A DNA stretch of 64,000 nt. Origin: Flagellimonas hadalis (GTDB taxonomy: Bacteria; Bacteroidota; Bacteroidia; Flavobacteriales; Flavobacteriaceae). Where the stretch lies: positions 186,001-250,000 of the forward strand of contig NZ_VNIK02000004.1 in the NCBI RefSeq assembly GCF_007785775.2, given 5' to 3'. Every line of letters starts with the position of its first letter. Position 1 is the stretch's first letter. A program made the translations under genes and the position numbers. Positions 20,713 through 29,871 of this stretch are shown here, one piece after another. The notes beneath the pieces are model-generated. The model was not told where the DNA came from, did not search any database, and saw only the letters and a program-made list of their open reading frames with translations.

Positions 20713-21498
20713 TTACCATCCACCTGAGGCACCGCCTCCGCCAAATCCTCCGCCGCCGAAACCACCACTGAATCCACCGCCACTGAATCCGCCCCCACTT
20801 CCAAATCCGCCCGAGGAACCCGAGCTACGGCCCATATTGCTCAGGATGATCATGTCCCAGATATCGAGGCCACTGCCCCTGCGTCCGCCGTTTCCACCGC
20901 CGTCCTTGTTCTTTCGGCTCCATAGAATGATCATGATCACAATAAAGATGATAAAGGGGAAAAGGATCTCGAACGGAAAACGTTTGTTGCCAAAGGTCCT
21001 GTCCTCGGTAAACTCGCCTGTGAGCACTTTGAAGATGGCATCGGAACCCTTGTCAAGACCGCTATAATAATCTCCCTTTTTGAACTCGGGGATAATTACG
21101 GACTCAATGATGCGTTTGGACATGAGGTCGGTGAGTGCACCCTCCACACCATATCCGGTGTTGATGGCGATCCTTCTGTCGTCCCGGGCCAAAAGAATCA
21201 ATATACCATTGTCCTTGTCCGCTTGGCCAATGCCCCATTGATGCCCCCATTGGGCACCCAAATAGGTAATGTCCTCCCCTTCGGTAGTGGCAATGATGAC
21301 CACAACGATTTGGGTAGAAGTACTGTCGGAATAGTGGATGAGTTTTTGCTCCAAGGCCCTGTTCTGGACATTGGACAGAAGGTTCACATAATCATAGACA
21401 CTGGTCTGCTCTTGTGGTTTTTTGGGTATGGTGAATTGCCCCCATGCCAACGAGACGCACAACAAAGCCAGTAAGAGGTTACCCTTTGGATATGGCAT
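20713..21498 (-). CDS. TPM domain membrane protein with glycine-rich tail
   Basis: A 261-residue protein with a signal peptide, a periplasmic TPM domain (about 33-160; DNGILILLARDDRRIAINTGYGVEG is the family core), one membrane helix near residues 173-193 and a low-complexity Gly/Ser/Phe tail ending GGGGASGGW. TPM proteins of the YgcG type are implicated in photosystem repair in plants and have acid phosphatase activity in some cases; the bacterial role is unsettled. It overlaps the upstream TPM gene by 20 bases and belongs to the LemA operon. Confidence 0.9.
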   Translation of the reverse strand: MPYPKGNLLLALLCVSLAWGQFTIPKKPQEQTSVYDYVNLLSNVQNRALEQKLIHYSDSTSTQIVVVIIATTEGEDITYLGAQWGHQWGIGQADKDNGILILLARDDRRIAINTGYGVEGALTDLMSKRIIESVIIPEFKKGDYYSGLDKGSDAIFKVLTGEFTEDRTFGNKRFPFEILFPFIIFIVIMIILWSRKNKDGGGNGGRRGSGLDIWDMIILSNMGRSSGSSGGFGSGGGFSGGGFSGGFGGGGFGGGGASGGW

Positions 21499-21916
21499 CG
21501 CTCAGTTCATTGGTATCGTTATGGTTCCATGGAAAATGGGCCTCCAGTTCTTTGCCTGCCATCAAAACGCCTTCGACAACGCCTTGTTTGAAATTTCCTT
21601 TTTTAAAATGGGAAGCGATGACCTCTTTGGTGGTTTCCCAAAATCCCTTGGGTACGGCACGGTCAATACCACTGCCACCATAGATCACAAACTTCTTGTC
21701 GTCCACGGCAACGTAGATCAGTACGCCGTTATCCTCTTTGGTGTTGTCCATCTTCAGAAAATGGAATACCTGTTGCGCCCTGCTAAAATGGTCCATTTTG
21801 GCGGTGGCCTCAATGTGCACACGGATTTCCCCGGAAGTATTCTTTTCTGCCTCAACAATGGCGTCAATGATCTCCTGTTCCTCTTCGGCAGTCAAAAATT
21901 CCTCTACATGCGACAT
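21479..21916 (-). CDS. TPM domain protein (soluble paralogue)
   Basis: A 145-residue protein consisting almost entirely of a TPM domain (core GVLIYVAVDDKKFVIYGGSG near residue 80). It has no signal peptide or membrane helix, unlike the larger TPM protein encoded next to it. The ATG at 21916 is chosen; a GTG two codons upstream at 21922 would overlap the lemA stop by 4 bases and is also possible. LemA followed by two TPM proteins is a conserved Bacteroidota arrangement, suggesting that the three act together at the membrane. Confidence 0.88.
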   Translation of the reverse strand: MSHVEEFLTAEEEQEIIDAIVEAEKNTSGEIRVHIEATAKMDHFSRAQQVFHFLKMDNTKEDNGVLIYVAVDDKKFVIYGGSGIDRAVPKGFWETTKEVIASHFKKGNFKQGVVEGVLMAGKELEAHFPWNHNDTNELSDAISKG

Positions 21917-21918
21917 GC

Positions 21919-22518
21919 TCACTCAAATTCAAAATTCACGTCCGGCGCATTTTCAGATCCAGGATTGGAACTGAAGAGTGCCATGGGGTCAAAATTGGCG
22001 ATGCTGGCAATGATGTTGGTGGGGATCTGTTGGATCTTGATGTTGTATTCCCCGGCCAGTTCGTTGAAACGGTTCCGTTCCACATTGATCCTGTTCTCGG
22101 TACCTTCCAATTGGGACTGCAACTCCAAAAAGTTTTGGTTTGCCTTGAGTTCGGGATAGCGTTCCACGGTCACCAAAAGTCGGGACAGCGCGGAGGACAA
22201 CCCGGTCTGTGCCTGCTGGAATTCCGCAAGCTGTTCAGGGGTGATGTTGTTCGCGTCAATGGTGGTGGAGGTTGCCTTGGCCCTAGCCTCGATCACATCC
22301 GATAGGGTCTCGCGCTCAAAATCGGCCGCACCTTGGACGGTTTTTACCAAGTTGCCGATGAGGTCGCTCCGTCGTTGATAGGAACTTTCCACATTGGCCC
22401 ATTGCTTGGTGGCCTGTCCCTTCATGTCCACCAGTTTGTTGTTCGTGCTCACGTACCATCCGACCAGCACCACGGCTAGGACGATCAGTACGATGATGGC
22501 TATGATGCCTTTTTTCAT
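21919..22518 (-). CDS. lemA: LemA family membrane protein
   Basis: A 199-residue protein with an N-terminal membrane helix (residues 3-25) followed by a long helical domain carrying the family's NNKLVDMKGQATKQWANVES and YQRRSDLIGNLVKTVQG blocks. The bulk is predicted on the periplasmic side. LemA proteins have no agreed biochemical role. It is transcribed ahead of the two TPM genes and 19 bases after the MerR gene, so the group from M23 to TPM reads as one minus-strand operon. Confidence 0.93.
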   Translation of the reverse strand: MKKGIIAIIVLIVLAVVLVGWYVSTNNKLVDMKGQATKQWANVESSYQRRSDLIGNLVKTVQGAADFERETLSDVIEARAKATSTTIDANNITPEQLAEFQQAQTGLSSALSRLLVTVERYPELKANQNFLELQSQLEGTENRINVERNRFNELAGEYNIKIQQIPTNIIASIANFDPMALFSSNPGSENAPDVNFEFE

Positions 22519-22537
22519 TTTCGTTAGGTTTTAGTGT

Positions 22538-22867
22538 TTATAGTTGTTCTTTGATCTTTAGTAGCTCCGCCCTTACCTTTTGCAGTTTTTGGATGACATC
22601 AAAGTTGGACAGTGTTTTTTCCTTTTCTTCGTTCAGATGGATCTTGGCACCTTCCAGGGTAAAACCACGTTCCTTCACCAAGTGATAGATCAGTTGTAGG
22701 TTTTTGATATCGTCCGGAGTGAATTTTCGGTTGCCCTTGGCATTCTTTTTGGGTTGTAGCACATCGAACTCCTTTTCCCAAAAACGGATCAGGGAAGTGT
22801 TCACTCCAAAGGCCTTGGCCACTTCGCCAATGCCATAATATCTTTTTTCAGGAAGGTCTATGTGCAT
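22538..22867 (-). CDS. MerR family transcriptional regulator
   Basis: A 109-residue regulator with the winged-helix MerR DNA-binding domain at residues 8-75 (YYGIGEVAKAFGVNTSLIRFWE) followed by a short coiled coil for dimerisation. No C-terminal ligand-binding domain or metal-binding cysteines are present, so the signal is unknown. Short MerR proteins of this length next to an M23 peptidase are usual in Flavobacteriaceae. Its ATG overlaps the M23 stop by one base (TAATG). Confidence 0.93.
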   Translation of the reverse strand: MHIDLPEKRYYGIGEVAKAFGVNTSLIRFWEKEFDVLQPKKNAKGNRKFTPDDIKNLQLIYHLVKERGFTLEGAKIHLNEEKEKTLSNFDVIQKLQKVRAELLKIKEQL

Positions 22868-23844
22868 TAATCCAAGGATTGGTTCTCTTGATTGGCATAT
22901 TTGAGCATGTTCTCAAACTCTTCTGCCGTCAAACTTCCGTAGTAGAAGTTGATGGGGTTGATGCGCTCGCCGTCCTTGAAGACCTCGTAGTGCAAATGCG
23001 GTGCTTCTGAACGACCTGTGTTCCCCACAAAGCCGATAAGGTCGCCCCGCCTCACCTTTTGGCCCACCGTCACGTTGTACTTGCTCAAGTGTCCATAGAG
23101 GGTAATGTAGCCGTATCCATGATCGATCCGGATGTGCTTTCCATATCCCGAGGATTGGTTGTCGGCACGGGTTACTTTCCCGTCGCCCGTTGCATAGATG
23201 GGAGAACCTCTTGGAGCGGTAAAGTCCATTCCCCAGTGCATTTTTCGTGCCTTGGTGAACGGGTCGGACCGCCAGCCGTAGCCCGAGGCCATCCGGGTCA
23301 AATCTTCATTGCTCACCGGTTGGATGGCGGGGATGGAGGCCAAAAGCTTCTCTTTTTCCTCGGCCAACTTGGCAATCTCATCCAAGGATTTGGATTGGAT
23401 CACCATCTGTTTTTGGATGATGTCCAAACGCTTGGTCGCATTGATGATGATATCGGAATTGTTGAACCCATCCAGGGATTTGTACCTATTGATTCCCCCG
23501 AAACCAGCCTTTCGTTGCTCTTCGGGAATGGGATTGGCCTCAAAATACAATCGGTATATGTTGTTGTCACGATCTTCTATATTGGCCAGCACCTGCTCCA
23601 TTTGTTCCATCTTCTTGTTAAGGATCTCAAATTGAAGCTCATAGTTCCTGACCTCGCGTTCCAGGGAAAGTTCCTTGGGCGTGTTCACCCATTTGGTGTT
23701 CAGTAGGATAACGAGGCCCAAAAAACCAAATAGCGCAGAACCCAGGACGAACAGAAAGATGTTTCTGTACTTCTTGGATTTTTTCGGCTCGATCTTTCGA
23801 TAGGAAAGGGTATCCGGGTCGTAATAGTACTTAACTTTAGACAT
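22867..23844 (-). CDS. M23 family metallopeptidase, membrane anchored
   Basis: A 325-residue cell-wall peptidase with an N-terminal cytoplasmic KKSKK stretch, one membrane helix (about 27-49), a coiled-coil region (about 65-100) and a C-terminal LytM/M23 domain (about 200-300). Zinc ligands are visible as HWGMDF and HLHYEV (HxxxD and HxH). Intact ligands argue for active endopeptidase function on peptidoglycan crosslinks. It is the first gene of the operon running to the TPM genes and has a TAnnTTTG promoter upstream. Confidence 0.93.
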   Translation of the reverse strand: MSKVKYYYDPDTLSYRKIEPKKSKKYRNIFLFVLGSALFGFLGLVILLNTKWVNTPKELSLEREVRNYELQFEILNKKMEQMEQVLANIEDRDNNIYRLYFEANPIPEEQRKAGFGGINRYKSLDGFNNSDIIINATKRLDIIQKQMVIQSKSLDEIAKLAEEKEKLLASIPAIQPVSNEDLTRMASGYGWRSDPFTKARKMHWGMDFTAPRGSPIYATGDGKVTRADNQSSGYGKHIRIDHGYGYITLYGHLSKYNVTVGQKVRRGDLIGFVGNTGRSEAPHLHYEVFKDGERINPINFYYGSLTAEEFENMLKYANQENQSLD

Positions 23845-23859
23845 GAATGGATTTTATCC

Positions 23860-23867
23860 TATTTTTG
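23860..23867 (+). promoter_or_regulatory. Possible -7 promoter element of alaS
   Basis: TATTTTTG matches TAnnTTTG on the plus strand 80 bases before the alaS start; the leader would be unusually long for a gene of this kind, so the call is tentative. Confidence 0.45.
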
Positions 23868-23890
23868 CTCACTCTTTTTATCAAAACAAG

Positions 23891-23898
23891 CAAATATA
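23891..23898 (-). promoter_or_regulatory. -7 promoter element of the M23 operon
   Basis: The minus strand reads TATATTTG, with a TTG about 16 bases further upstream, fitting the Bacteroidota -33/-7 layout; it lies 46 bases before the M23 start. Confidence 0.65.
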
Positions 23899-23947
23899 AA
23901 AATTGTTTTGCTACAAGTGTTAAATTTAAGAAAACCCTAGGAATTCA

Positions 23948-26560
23948 ATGACATCCCAAGAAGTTAGAACCCAATTTTTAAACTTTTTCAAAGAAAAGGG
24001 CCACAAAATTGTGCCCTCTGCCCCCATGGTGATGAAGGACGACCCGACCCTCATGTTCACCAATGCCGGCATGAACCAGTTCAAGGAGTTTTTCTTGGGA
24101 AATTCCAAGCCCAAACACACAAGGGTGGCCGATACCCAAAAATGCCTTAGGGTAAGCGGCAAGCACAACGATTTGGAAGAGGTTGGGAAGGATACCTATC
24201 ACCACACCATGTTCGAGATGCTGGGCAACTGGAGTTTTGGGGATTATTTCAAAAAAGAGGCCATACAGTGGGCTTGGGAACTGCTCACCGAAGTCTATAA
24301 AATAGACAAGAACAGTCTTTATGTGTCTGTTTTTGAGGGTAGTGAGGATGATGGACTGGCCATGGACCAAGAGGCCTATGACCTTTGGAAGGCCATTGTG
24401 CCCGAAGAGCGCATCATCATGGGCAACAAGAAGGACAATTTCTGGGAAATGGGCGATCAGGGACCCTGTGGCCCCTGTTCCGAGATCCATGTGGACATCC
24501 GTTCCACAGAGGAGAAGAAGAAAGTGCCGGGTGCTTCCTTGGTCAACCAGGACCATCCGCAAGTGGTGGAAATCTGGAACCTGGTCTTTATGCAATTCAA
24601 CAGAAAGGCCAATGGAAGCTTGGAGAGTCTTCCTGCAAAACATATAGATACAGGAATGGGTTTTGAGCGTCTGTGCATGGTGCTGCAAGGTGTCCAGTCC
24701 AATTACGATACCGATGTCTTCACCCCGCTGATCCGGGAGATAGAGGTCATCACTGGAAAAAAATACGGAAAGGACGAAAAGACCGATATCGCCATTCGGG
24801 TGATCGCGGACCATGTGCGGGCCGTTGCCTTTTCCATTGCCGATGGACAATTGCCCAGCAACACCGGAGCAGGATATGTCATCCGAAGGATCTTGCGCCG
24901 TGCCATCCGATATGGGTTCACTTTTTTGAATACCAACAAACCGTTCATCTATAGGTTGGTCAAAGTGTTGGCCGAGCAAATGGGCAAAGCGTTCCCTGAA
25001 CTGAAGGAGCAATACCAATTGATCGAGAACGTGATCAAGGAAGAGGAAAGCTCGTTCCTGAGCACTTTGGAGCAGGGATTGGTGTTGTTGGACTCCGTGA
25101 TCAAATCTTCGAAGGACAAGACCATCAGTGGCGAAAAAGCCTTTGAACTTTACGATACCTTCGGTTTTCCAATCGACCTTACTTCGTTGATCTTGGAAGA
25201 GAAGGGCTATCAATTGGATGTGGCCGGTTTCAACAAGGCATTGCAGGAACAAAAGGACCGTTCCAGGGCGGCATCCGAAGTGTCAAAAGGCGATTGGACC
25301 GTTCTGAAACAGGATTCCGAGCAGGAATTCATAGGGTATGACAGCCTTGAGGCCCAAGTGAAATTGGTGAAATACCGAAAGATCAGCAGCAAAAAAGAAG
25401 GAGATCAATACCAGTTGGTGTTCAACCTGACGCCTTTTTACGCGGAAGGTGGCGGTCAGGTCGGGGACAAAGGTTATTTGGAGGCTCCCAATGGCGATGT
25501 CACCTACATTGTGGATACCAAACGGGAGAACAATGAGATCGTTCATTTTGCGGAGTCGCTTCCTGGGGACCTGAACGGCAGCTTCAAAGCGGTGGTGGAC
25601 AAAAAACAGCGTTGGAGAACGGCCTGCAACCATACCGCCACACACTTGTTGCACCAAGCCCTGCGTGAGGTTTTGGGAACCCATGTGGAGCAAAAAGGTT
25701 CTGCGGTACATTCGAAATATCTACGTTTCGACTTTTCACACTTTGCCAAGCTTTCCGTGGAGGAATTACGAAAAGTGGAAAACTTTGTCAATGCCCGTAT
25801 CGATGGTCATTTGCCGTTGGAGGAAAACAGGAACGTTCCCATACAAAAAGCCATGGAGGAAGGGGCGATGGCCCTTTTTGGTGAAAAATATGGCGATACC
25901 GTCCGTACCATTCGCTTTGGACAGTCCATGGAACTTTGTGGTGGAACGCACGTAAAGAACACAGCGGATATCTGGCACTTCAAGATAGTGTCCGAAGGGG
26001 CCGTTGCAGCCGGAATCCGAAGGATCGAGGCCATCACCTCGGATGCCGTGAAGGAATTCTATTTTACGAACAACCGCATGTTGTTCGAGATCAAGGACCT
26101 CTTGCACAATGCCCAAGATCCCGTGAAGGCCGTGGCAGGGCTGCAGGAAGAAAATACCGCTCTCAAAAAGCAAGTGGAACAATTGCTGAAGGACAAGGCC
26201 AAAGGATTGAAAAGTGAACTGATTTCCGAATTGGAAACAGTGGGAAATATCCAGTTTTTGGCCAAAAAGATAGATTTGGATGCTTCGGGCATCAAGGACC
26301 TGTCTTTTGAGATCGGGGGGCAGGTGGACAACCTCTTCCTTTTGCTTGCCGCTGAGAATGATGGGAAGGCGTTGCTTTCCTGCTACATTTCCAAGGATTT
26401 GGCCACGGCAAAAGGCTTGAATGCAGGGACCATAGTCCGGGAACTGGGCAAATACATCCAAGGCGGTGGCGGGGGACAACCCTTCTTTGCGACCGCTGGG
26501 GGCAAAAACCCAGAGGGTATCCCAGAAGCACTTGACAAGGCGAAGGCATATCTTAGCTGA
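23948..26560 (+). CDS. alaS: Alanyl-tRNA synthetase
   Basis: An 870-residue class II synthetase charging tRNA-Ala. The catalytic core starts with the conserved [15 protein letters not shown] block, the editing domain carries the zinc-binding HTATHLLHQ (about residue 562) and CGGTHVKNT (about 665), and the C-terminal oligomerisation domain ends in [15 protein letters not shown]. Length is standard. The stop overlaps the start of the GSCFA gene by one base (TGATG). Confidence 0.98.
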   Translation: MTSQEVRTQFLNFFKEKGHKIVPSAPMVMKDDPTLMFTNAGMNQFKEFFLGNSKPKHTRVADTQKCLRVSGKHNDLEEVGKDTYHHTMFEMLGNWSFGDYFKKEAIQWAWELLTEVYKIDKNSLYVSVFEGSEDDGLAMDQEAYDLWKAIVPEERIIMGNKKDNFWEMGDQGPCGPCSEIHVDIRSTEEKKKVPGASLVNQDHPQVVEIWNLVFMQFNRKANGSLESLPAKHIDTGMGFERLCMVLQGVQSNYDTDVFTPLIREIEVITGKKYGKDEKTDIAIRVIADHVRAVAFSIADGQLPSNTGAGYVIRRILRRAIRYGFTFLNTNKPFIYRLVKVLAEQMGKAFPELKEQYQLIENVIKEEESSFLSTLEQGLVLLDSVIKSSKDKTISGEKAFELYDTFGFPIDLTSLILEEKGYQLDVAGFNKALQEQKDRSRAASEVSKGDWTVLKQDSEQEFIGYDSLEAQVKLVKYRKISSKKEGDQYQLVFNLTPFYAEGGGQVGDKGYLEAPNGDVTYIVDTKRENNEIVHFAESLPGDLNGSFKAVVDKKQRWRTACNHTATHLLHQALREVLGTHVEQKGSAVHSKYLRFDFSHFAKLSVEELRKVENFVNARIDGHLPLEENRNVPIQKAMEEGAMALFGEKYGDTVRTIRFGQSMELCGGTHVKNTADIWHFKIVSEGAVAAGIRRIEAITSDAVKEFYFTNNRMLFEIKDLLHNAQDPVKAVAGLQEENTALKKQVEQLLKDKAKGLKSELISELETVGNIQFLAKKIDLDASGIKDLSFEIGGQVDNLFLLLAAENDGKALLSCYISKDLATAKGLNAGTIVRELGKYIQGGGGGQPFFATAGGKNPEGIPEALDKAKAYLS

Positions 26561-27519
26561 TGGATCTACAGACCAAAGTACCTATACAGCCTGCTGACAA
26601 TCCCATCGATTATCAGAACAAAGTGCTGTTATTGGGGTCTTGTTTTGTGGAGAATATGGGGGTAAAGTTCAGTTACTTCCAGTTTCAGAACAGCTTGAAT
26701 CCTTTTGGGATATTGTTTCATTCGTTGGCCATCGAAAATTTGGTGCAGCGTGCTGTGAATGGGCCAAGCTATTCGGCAGATGAAGTTTTTGAGCAAGACG
26801 GTATTTGGCATTGTTTCGATGCCCATTCCGAGCTGTGTTCAGGGGATTCTGGCGAGTTTCTGAAACTTCTCAACCAAAGGTTGATGGAAACCAAAAGAAG
26901 TCTGGAAACCGCTTCCCACATCATCATCACGTTGGGCACAGCATGGGTGTACCGAAATGTCGCTTCAAAAAAGATAGTGGCCAACTGCCATAAGGTGCCG
27001 CAAAAAGAGTTTCAAAAAGAATTATTGACCACAGACGAAATAAAGATCAGTTTGGAAAACTGCGTGGCATTGGTGAAAAAAGTGAACCCGAAAGCCCAGT
27101 TTATTTTCACCATTTCGCCAGTGCGCCACCTCAAGGACGGTTTTGTGGAAAACCAGAGAAGCAAGGCGCATCTCATCTCGGCGGTTCATTCTATTTTGTC
27201 ATCTCGAGCGCAGTCGAGAGAACTGGCGTATTTCCCTGCATACGAGATCATGATGGACGAGCTTCGGGACTATCGTTTTTATGGAAAGGACATGCTGCAC
27301 CCCAACGAACTGGCCGTGGACTATATTTGGGACAAGTTCCGGTCGGCCTGGATATCGCCTAATTGCCTTTCGGTCATGGAAGAGGTGGACAGCATCCAAA
27401 AAGGGCTGATGCACCGACCTTTTAATCCCGATTCAGATGGACATCAAAAGTTCCGGACATCGCTCCAAGCAAAAATTACGTATCTTCAAGAGAAGTATCC
27501 TTTCATGAAATTCGAATAA
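26560..27519 (+). CDS. GSCFA domain protein carrying an in-frame palindromic repeat
   Basis: A 319-residue protein of the GSCFA family (the eponymous motif appears as LLGSCFVENMG near residue 25), related to GDSL-type hydrolases; the substrate is not known. The late block PAYEIMMDELRDYRFYGKDMLHPNELAVDYIWDKF is diagnostic of the family. Between residues of about 211 and 223 the sequence reads ILSSRAQSRELAYFP; its DNA is a copy of the genomic palindromic repeat TCTCGAGCGCAGTCGAGA, inserted without breaking the frame (see findings). It is translationally coupled to alaS and abuts the next gene. Confidence 0.9.
   Translation: MDLQTKVPIQPADNPIDYQNKVLLLGSCFVENMGVKFSYFQFQNSLNPFGILFHSLAIENLVQRAVNGPSYSADEVFEQDGIWHCFDAHSELCSGDSGEFLKLLNQRLMETKRSLETASHIIITLGTAWVYRNVASKKIVANCHKVPQKEFQKELLTTDEIKISLENCVALVKKVNPKAQFIFTISPVRHLKDGFVENQRSKAHLISAVHSILSSRAQSRELAYFPAYEIMMDELRDYRFYGKDMLHPNELAVDYIWDKFRSAWISPNCLSVMEEVDSIQKGLMHRPFNPDSDGHQKFRTSLQAKITYLQEKYPFMKFE
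27198..27223. repeat. Palindromic repeat copy inside the GSCFA gene
   Basis: GTCATCTCGAGCGCAGTCGA and following GAGAAC match the repeat family seen at 34.8 and 56.3 kb. The arms TCTCGA and TCGAGA surround GCGCAG. It is translated as part of the host protein. Confidence 0.9.
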
Positions 27520-28134
27520 ATGAAAAAAATACTTATCGGAGTTGTCATTGCGCTGGCCTCGGTCTTGATCTATAGATCCTGTGCCGAAGACCGTGAACAG
27601 AAGGCCATTTTGGAAGAGAATTCCATGCTCATCCAGCAAGAATTGAAGAACGTTTCCAAGTTGATCGTTACCGAAGGGCATTTTGCCGAGGTCTACAACT
27701 ATAAGGATTCCAAAGAATTGTTCGGTCCGCTCATCACGGCCCATAAAAAAGCTTTGGTCGTGGTGAATGCCGATGTGACCATCGCCTATGATATGTCCCA
27801 GATCCAATATGAGGTGGACCAGGAAAGCAAAGTGTTGAAAATCACCCAGATTCCGGAACCGGAAATCAAGATCAGTCCTGATTTTGAGTACTACGATGTC
27901 ACGGCGGATTATCTAAACCCCTTCAATGCTGGGGACTACAATGCCATCAAACGAAATGTGAACGCTTCGCTGATGAAAAAAATCGAGGCATCTTCTTTGC
28001 GTTCCAATGCCGAGAACCGTTTGCTGAGCGAGCTTTCCCGGATCTTGGTGCTCACGAACACCATGGGATGGACCTTGGTCCATGAAAACATGCCCGTTGA
28101 AAATATAGGCCAATTGGAACAGATTCTGGATTGA
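27520..28134 (+). CDS. DUF4230 family protein
   Basis: A 204-residue protein with an N-terminal membrane helix (residues 4-20) and a periplasmic DUF4230 domain. The visible family pattern is an alternating strand set around KLIVTEGHFAEVYNYKDSK and ITQIPEPEIKISPDFEYYDV. Function is unknown. It starts directly after the GSCFA stop (TAAATG), so alaS, GSCFA and this gene probably form one transcript. Ends with a helical region enriched in asparagine and serine. Confidence 0.85.
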   Translation: MKKILIGVVIALASVLIYRSCAEDREQKAILEENSMLIQQELKNVSKLIVTEGHFAEVYNYKDSKELFGPLITAHKKALVVVNADVTIAYDMSQIQYEVDQESKVLKITQIPEPEIKISPDFEYYDVTADYLNPFNAGDYNAIKRNVNASLMKKIEASSLRSNAENRLLSELSRILVLTNTMGWTLVHENMPVENIGQLEQILD

Positions 28135-28136
28135 TC

Positions 28137-28183
28137 TGTCACATTTGCTGGTTTGCTTCGTCTTTAAGTACCATCAATCAAAA
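28137..28183 (+). promoter_or_regulatory. Candidate alternative promoter and leader of the M61-like lipoprotein gene
   Basis: TGTCACA at 28137 is followed 25 bases later by CTTTAAG at 28162 and then by TACCATCAATCAAAA ending just before the ATG. The same spacing and leader occur upstream of 53584 and 62939 (see findings). Confidence 0.5.
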
Positions 28184-28188
28184 ATCGC

Positions 28189-29871
28189 ATGTTGCAAAGA
28201 GCCTTCCCTATCCTGTTTTTGGTCATTTTGATAGTATCCTGTCAGCAAAGACCCAAAGCTGATGTCCGTTATGAAATCACATCCGTTCTTGTGGACAGCT
28301 TACCCCAACTTAGGGTACGAATGAGTATGCCCGCTGATTCCAGTGGGGTCACCATGTTGGACTTTCCCAATGAGGCATGGGGGCAAAAAGACCTGTATAA
28401 TATCCTAGGCCAAATGCAATTGCTTAACGTGGAAGGGGCCATTGAGAAGGATTTGGATAGTGGAAGGGTCATATTGATGCATCCCAAAGAGGCAAAGCAA
28501 CTGGAGTTTGAATATCACCTGAAACAGGATTTTGATGGGGATCTGTCCACAGGAAGGGTCTATCGTCCTATTATAGACAAAACATATTTCCACCTGTTTT
28601 CCCATAGTTTCTTTATGGTTCCCAAGACGGTGGGCGATACCATTGACATTGCCCTGCATTGGACCGGGTTTCCGGAAAATTATACCATCCACAACAGTTT
28701 TGGCAGTGGGGAACGGGAGCAATTTTTGGAAGATATGGACAGAGATCTTTTTGGAAGCGCCATTTTTGTAGGAGGGGATTTTAAGGTCCTGAAGGGCGAC
28801 ATTCATGGAAATCGAATAAGTCTGGCCACGCGGGGGGAATGGGTGCCTTTCAAGGAGGAAGATGTGTTTCAAGTGTTGGAACAAACCCTGACCTGCCAGC
28901 GTAATTTTTGGAACGACCATTCACAGGAATACTTCACGGTCACCATGCAGCCCTTCGCACAAGAGACGGGAAGTAGTTTTCAGGGTACGGGACTTACCAA
29001 TTCTTTTGCAACATCCATTTCCAATAACGATTTTACGGAAATTGGTCAATTGGTCTATCTCTTCAACCACGAATTGATGCACAACTGGATCGGTCATGCC
29101 ATCAAGAACGACAATGAGGAGGAGCAGTATTGGTTCAGCGAAGGGTTCACGGAGTACTACGCATTCAAAAACATTGCAAGGAACAAGATCAATGGGCTGC
29201 AGGGCGATTATTATGTCCAAGAGATCAACCGTACCATTCGTGATCTTTATGCTTCATCGGTCATGGAGGCCCCGAATTCAGAAATCAATTACGATAATTT
29301 TTGGAACGATAGGGATTATTCCAAGTTGCCTTATTTCAGAGGGGCCGTTTTCGCGTTTTATCTCGATCAGAAAATCCAAGATAGTTCCAATGGGGAAAAA
29401 AGTCTGGATGACGTGATGCATCAAATTTATAGGGATGCCTTCACCAAAAACCAAAAATTGGAGCACGATTATTTTATTGGGGTGATGAATGGATATTGGG
29501 AAGGTGACTTTGAAAACTTCTTCCACAAACATATCATCGAAGGCCAAAAAGTGGACCTTGCCGGTTTGTTTGAGGAATTGCGACTGGACTATGAACCCAT
29601 GAGCGACATATACGAACTAGGCTTTGAGTTTGATGGGGAACGAAAAAAAATCGAGCGGGTAGTGGAAGGAAGCAAAGCTTGGGAAGCTGGACTCAGGGAA
29701 GGGGATGAGGTGTATGCCCGGAGTATTTGGCAGGGCAGTATCGAGCACCAAGTGGAGCTTGGACTGAAACGTAATGGTGAAAAATTCCAGGTTGCCTATT
29801 ACCCGATCAAAAAAGCAGAGGTGCCCCAATTGAAACCAACGGCATCCAACATTCAAAAGCTTGGGTTCTAG
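28189..29871 (+). CDS. M61/M1-like zinc peptidase lipoprotein with PDZ-like end
   Basis: A 560-residue lipoprotein (lipobox LIVSC18). The gluzincin site HELMHNWIGH is near residue 294 and the third ligand glutamate lies in YWFSEGFTEYYAF about 20 residues further, so the zinc site is complete. The C-terminal 90 residues (VVEGSKAWEAGLREGDEVYAR) look like a PDZ domain. It differs from the M61 protein at 8.1 kb in motif detail and in being lipid-anchored. It overlaps the convergent hydroxylase gene by 4 bases at the 3' ends. Activity is inferred from motifs only. Confidence 0.85.
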   Translation: MLQRAFPILFLVILIVSCQQRPKADVRYEITSVLVDSLPQLRVRMSMPADSSGVTMLDFPNEAWGQKDLYNILGQMQLLNVEGAIEKDLDSGRVILMHPKEAKQLEFEYHLKQDFDGDLSTGRVYRPIIDKTYFHLFSHSFFMVPKTVGDTIDIALHWTGFPENYTIHNSFGSGEREQFLEDMDRDLFGSAIFVGGDFKVLKGDIHGNRISLATRGEWVPFKEEDVFQVLEQTLTCQRNFWNDHSQEYFTVTMQPFAQETGSSFQGTGLTNSFATSISNNDFTEIGQLVYLFNHELMHNWIGHAIKNDNEEEQYWFSEGFTEYYAFKNIARNKINGLQGDYYVQEINRTIRDLYASSVMEAPNSEINYDNFWNDRDYSKLPYFRGAVFAFYLDQKIQDSSNGEKSLDDVMHQIYRDAFTKNQKLEHDYFIGVMNGYWEGDFENFFHKHIIEGQKVDLAGLFEELRLDYEPMSDIYELGFEFDGERKKIERVVEGSKAWEAGLREGDEVYARSIWQGSIEHQVELGLKRNGEKFQVAYYPIKKAEVPQLKPTASNIQKLGF

